The translations under genes and the position numbers were made by a program. 64,000 nt of DNA from Rs1 sp038900335 (GTDB lineage Bacteria; Pseudomonadota; Gammaproteobacteria; Pseudomonadales; Balneatricaceae), in contig JBBMRB010000001.1 of NCBI GenBank assembly GCA_038900335.1, positions 372,001 to 436,000 on the forward strand, written 5' to 3'. The notes beneath the pieces are model-generated. The model did no database searches. It was not told the DNA's origin and worked only from the letters and a program-made list of their open reading frames with translations. Each line of letters starts with the position of its first letter. Position 1 is the first letter of the stretch. Below, in pieces: positions 63,751-64,000 of the stretch.

Positions 63751-64000
63751 TATCTTTCACTATTGTCGACATTAACCACTTCTAGTTCATGAAAAGAGTT
63801 AATGCTGGCATACAAACCAAAGAAACGGCTCAACACACAACCAAAAAGGTAGAGCTCACCCTCACAACTAAAGGCTGCTTGCTTGAGTGTTAGCACTGAG
63901 CGCAGCCCTCGCACAGGCAAACCTTTTACAAGCCTATCAACAGGTGTCGTTTCAATATCGACTATGCCCTCTAAGCGCTGCGATGCACTGCGCTGTGCCT
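63711..64000 (-). CDS. tssF: T6SS baseplate protein TssF, C-terminal end (cut by window edge)
   Basis: The frame is open from the right edge to the stop at 63711 and gives the last 95 residues of TssF: RLEGIVDIETTPVDRLVKG, PVRGLRSVLTLKQAAFSCEGELYLFGCVLSRFFGLYASINSFHELEV. The phrase R-G-x-x-x-x-L and LYLFGxVLxxFFxLYASINSF are typical of the TssF C-terminus. Upstream tssB, tssC and tssE would be expected beyond the edge. Confidence 0.92.
   Translation of the reverse strand, partial: AQRSASQRLEGIVDIETTPVDRLVKGLPVRGLRSVLTLKQAAFSCEGELYLFGCVLSRFFGLYASINSFHELEVVNVDNSERYCWGMLAGEQPLI

Noticed and set aside
1..64000. tRNA, rRNA, CRISPR, insertion sequence or prophage elements
   Set aside because: I looked for cloverleaf ends, direct-repeat arrays, transposase motifs and integrase motifs while reading and saw none; a computed scan would be needed to exclude short or diverged ones.

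Overview
The window is an AT-rich (roughly 40% GC by eye) chromosomal segment of a free-living, probably marine gammaproteobacterium. The purM-purN-DUF3108 order, the AcnD/PrpF type of methylcitrate operon under a GntR regulator, FabV as enoyl reductase and a Vibrio-cholerae-like type VI secretion cluster all fit that class. I cannot name the genus; a Cellvibrionales-like lineage is only a guess. Nearly all the DNA is coding. I saw no rRNA, tRNA, CRISPR array, insertion sequence or prophage.

Layout. 1-2.5 kb (minus): a periplasmic 5'-nucleotidase-like protein that has lost its metal ligands, overlapping by 4 bases a membrane sensor cut by the window edge. 2.9-13.1 kb: EamA transporter divergent from an Lrp regulator, a lone flagellin, a phosphoribosyltransferase, an aminotransferase, a LuxR-type response regulator, a KfrA-like coiled-coil DNA-binding protein, and a LysR regulator divergent from a two-subunit 3-oxoacid CoA-transferase. 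13.2-22.3 kb: ABC exporter, fabV, DUF3301-nikR, a NikR operator and a nikK-nikM-nikL metal uptake operon, then hrpB. 22.6-29.7 kb: gntR-prpB-prpC-acnD-prpF for propionyl-CoA breakdown, with two identical operators flanking a recognisable promoter. 29.8-45.6 kb: mostly housekeeping (hydrolase, MATE pump, dsbB, AI-2E-family permease, purMN, yfcL, yhhQ, an FMN riboswitch with a RibH2-type lumazine synthase, AEC transporter, MaoC hydratase, cysS, fhs). 45.7-48.3 kb: a GGDEF-EAL protein overlapping a cysteine-free periplasmic protein of the oxidoreductase-molybdopterin fold. 48.6-64 kb (minus): a T6SS operon read as tssF (partial), tssG, tagH, tssJ, tssK, tssL, clpV, vasH, vasI, tssA, tssM; tssB, tssC, tssE, hcp and vgrG are not in the window.

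Most interesting points. (i) Two separate two-gene modules each pair a periplasmic protein that looks like a dead enzyme with a translationally coupled membrane signalling protein, suggesting enzyme folds reused as ligand sensors. (ii) The NikR homologue keeps its DNA-binding strand but has Lys and Pro where the two His ligands of the high-affinity nickel site should be, and its operator has a 13-base spacer instead of the 16 of E. coli. (iii) A decayed duplicate of the fhs 3' end lies just after fhs. (iv) The T6SS FHA protein lacks the usual phosphothreonine-binding Arg, and VasH carries GAYSGA in place of GAFTGA.
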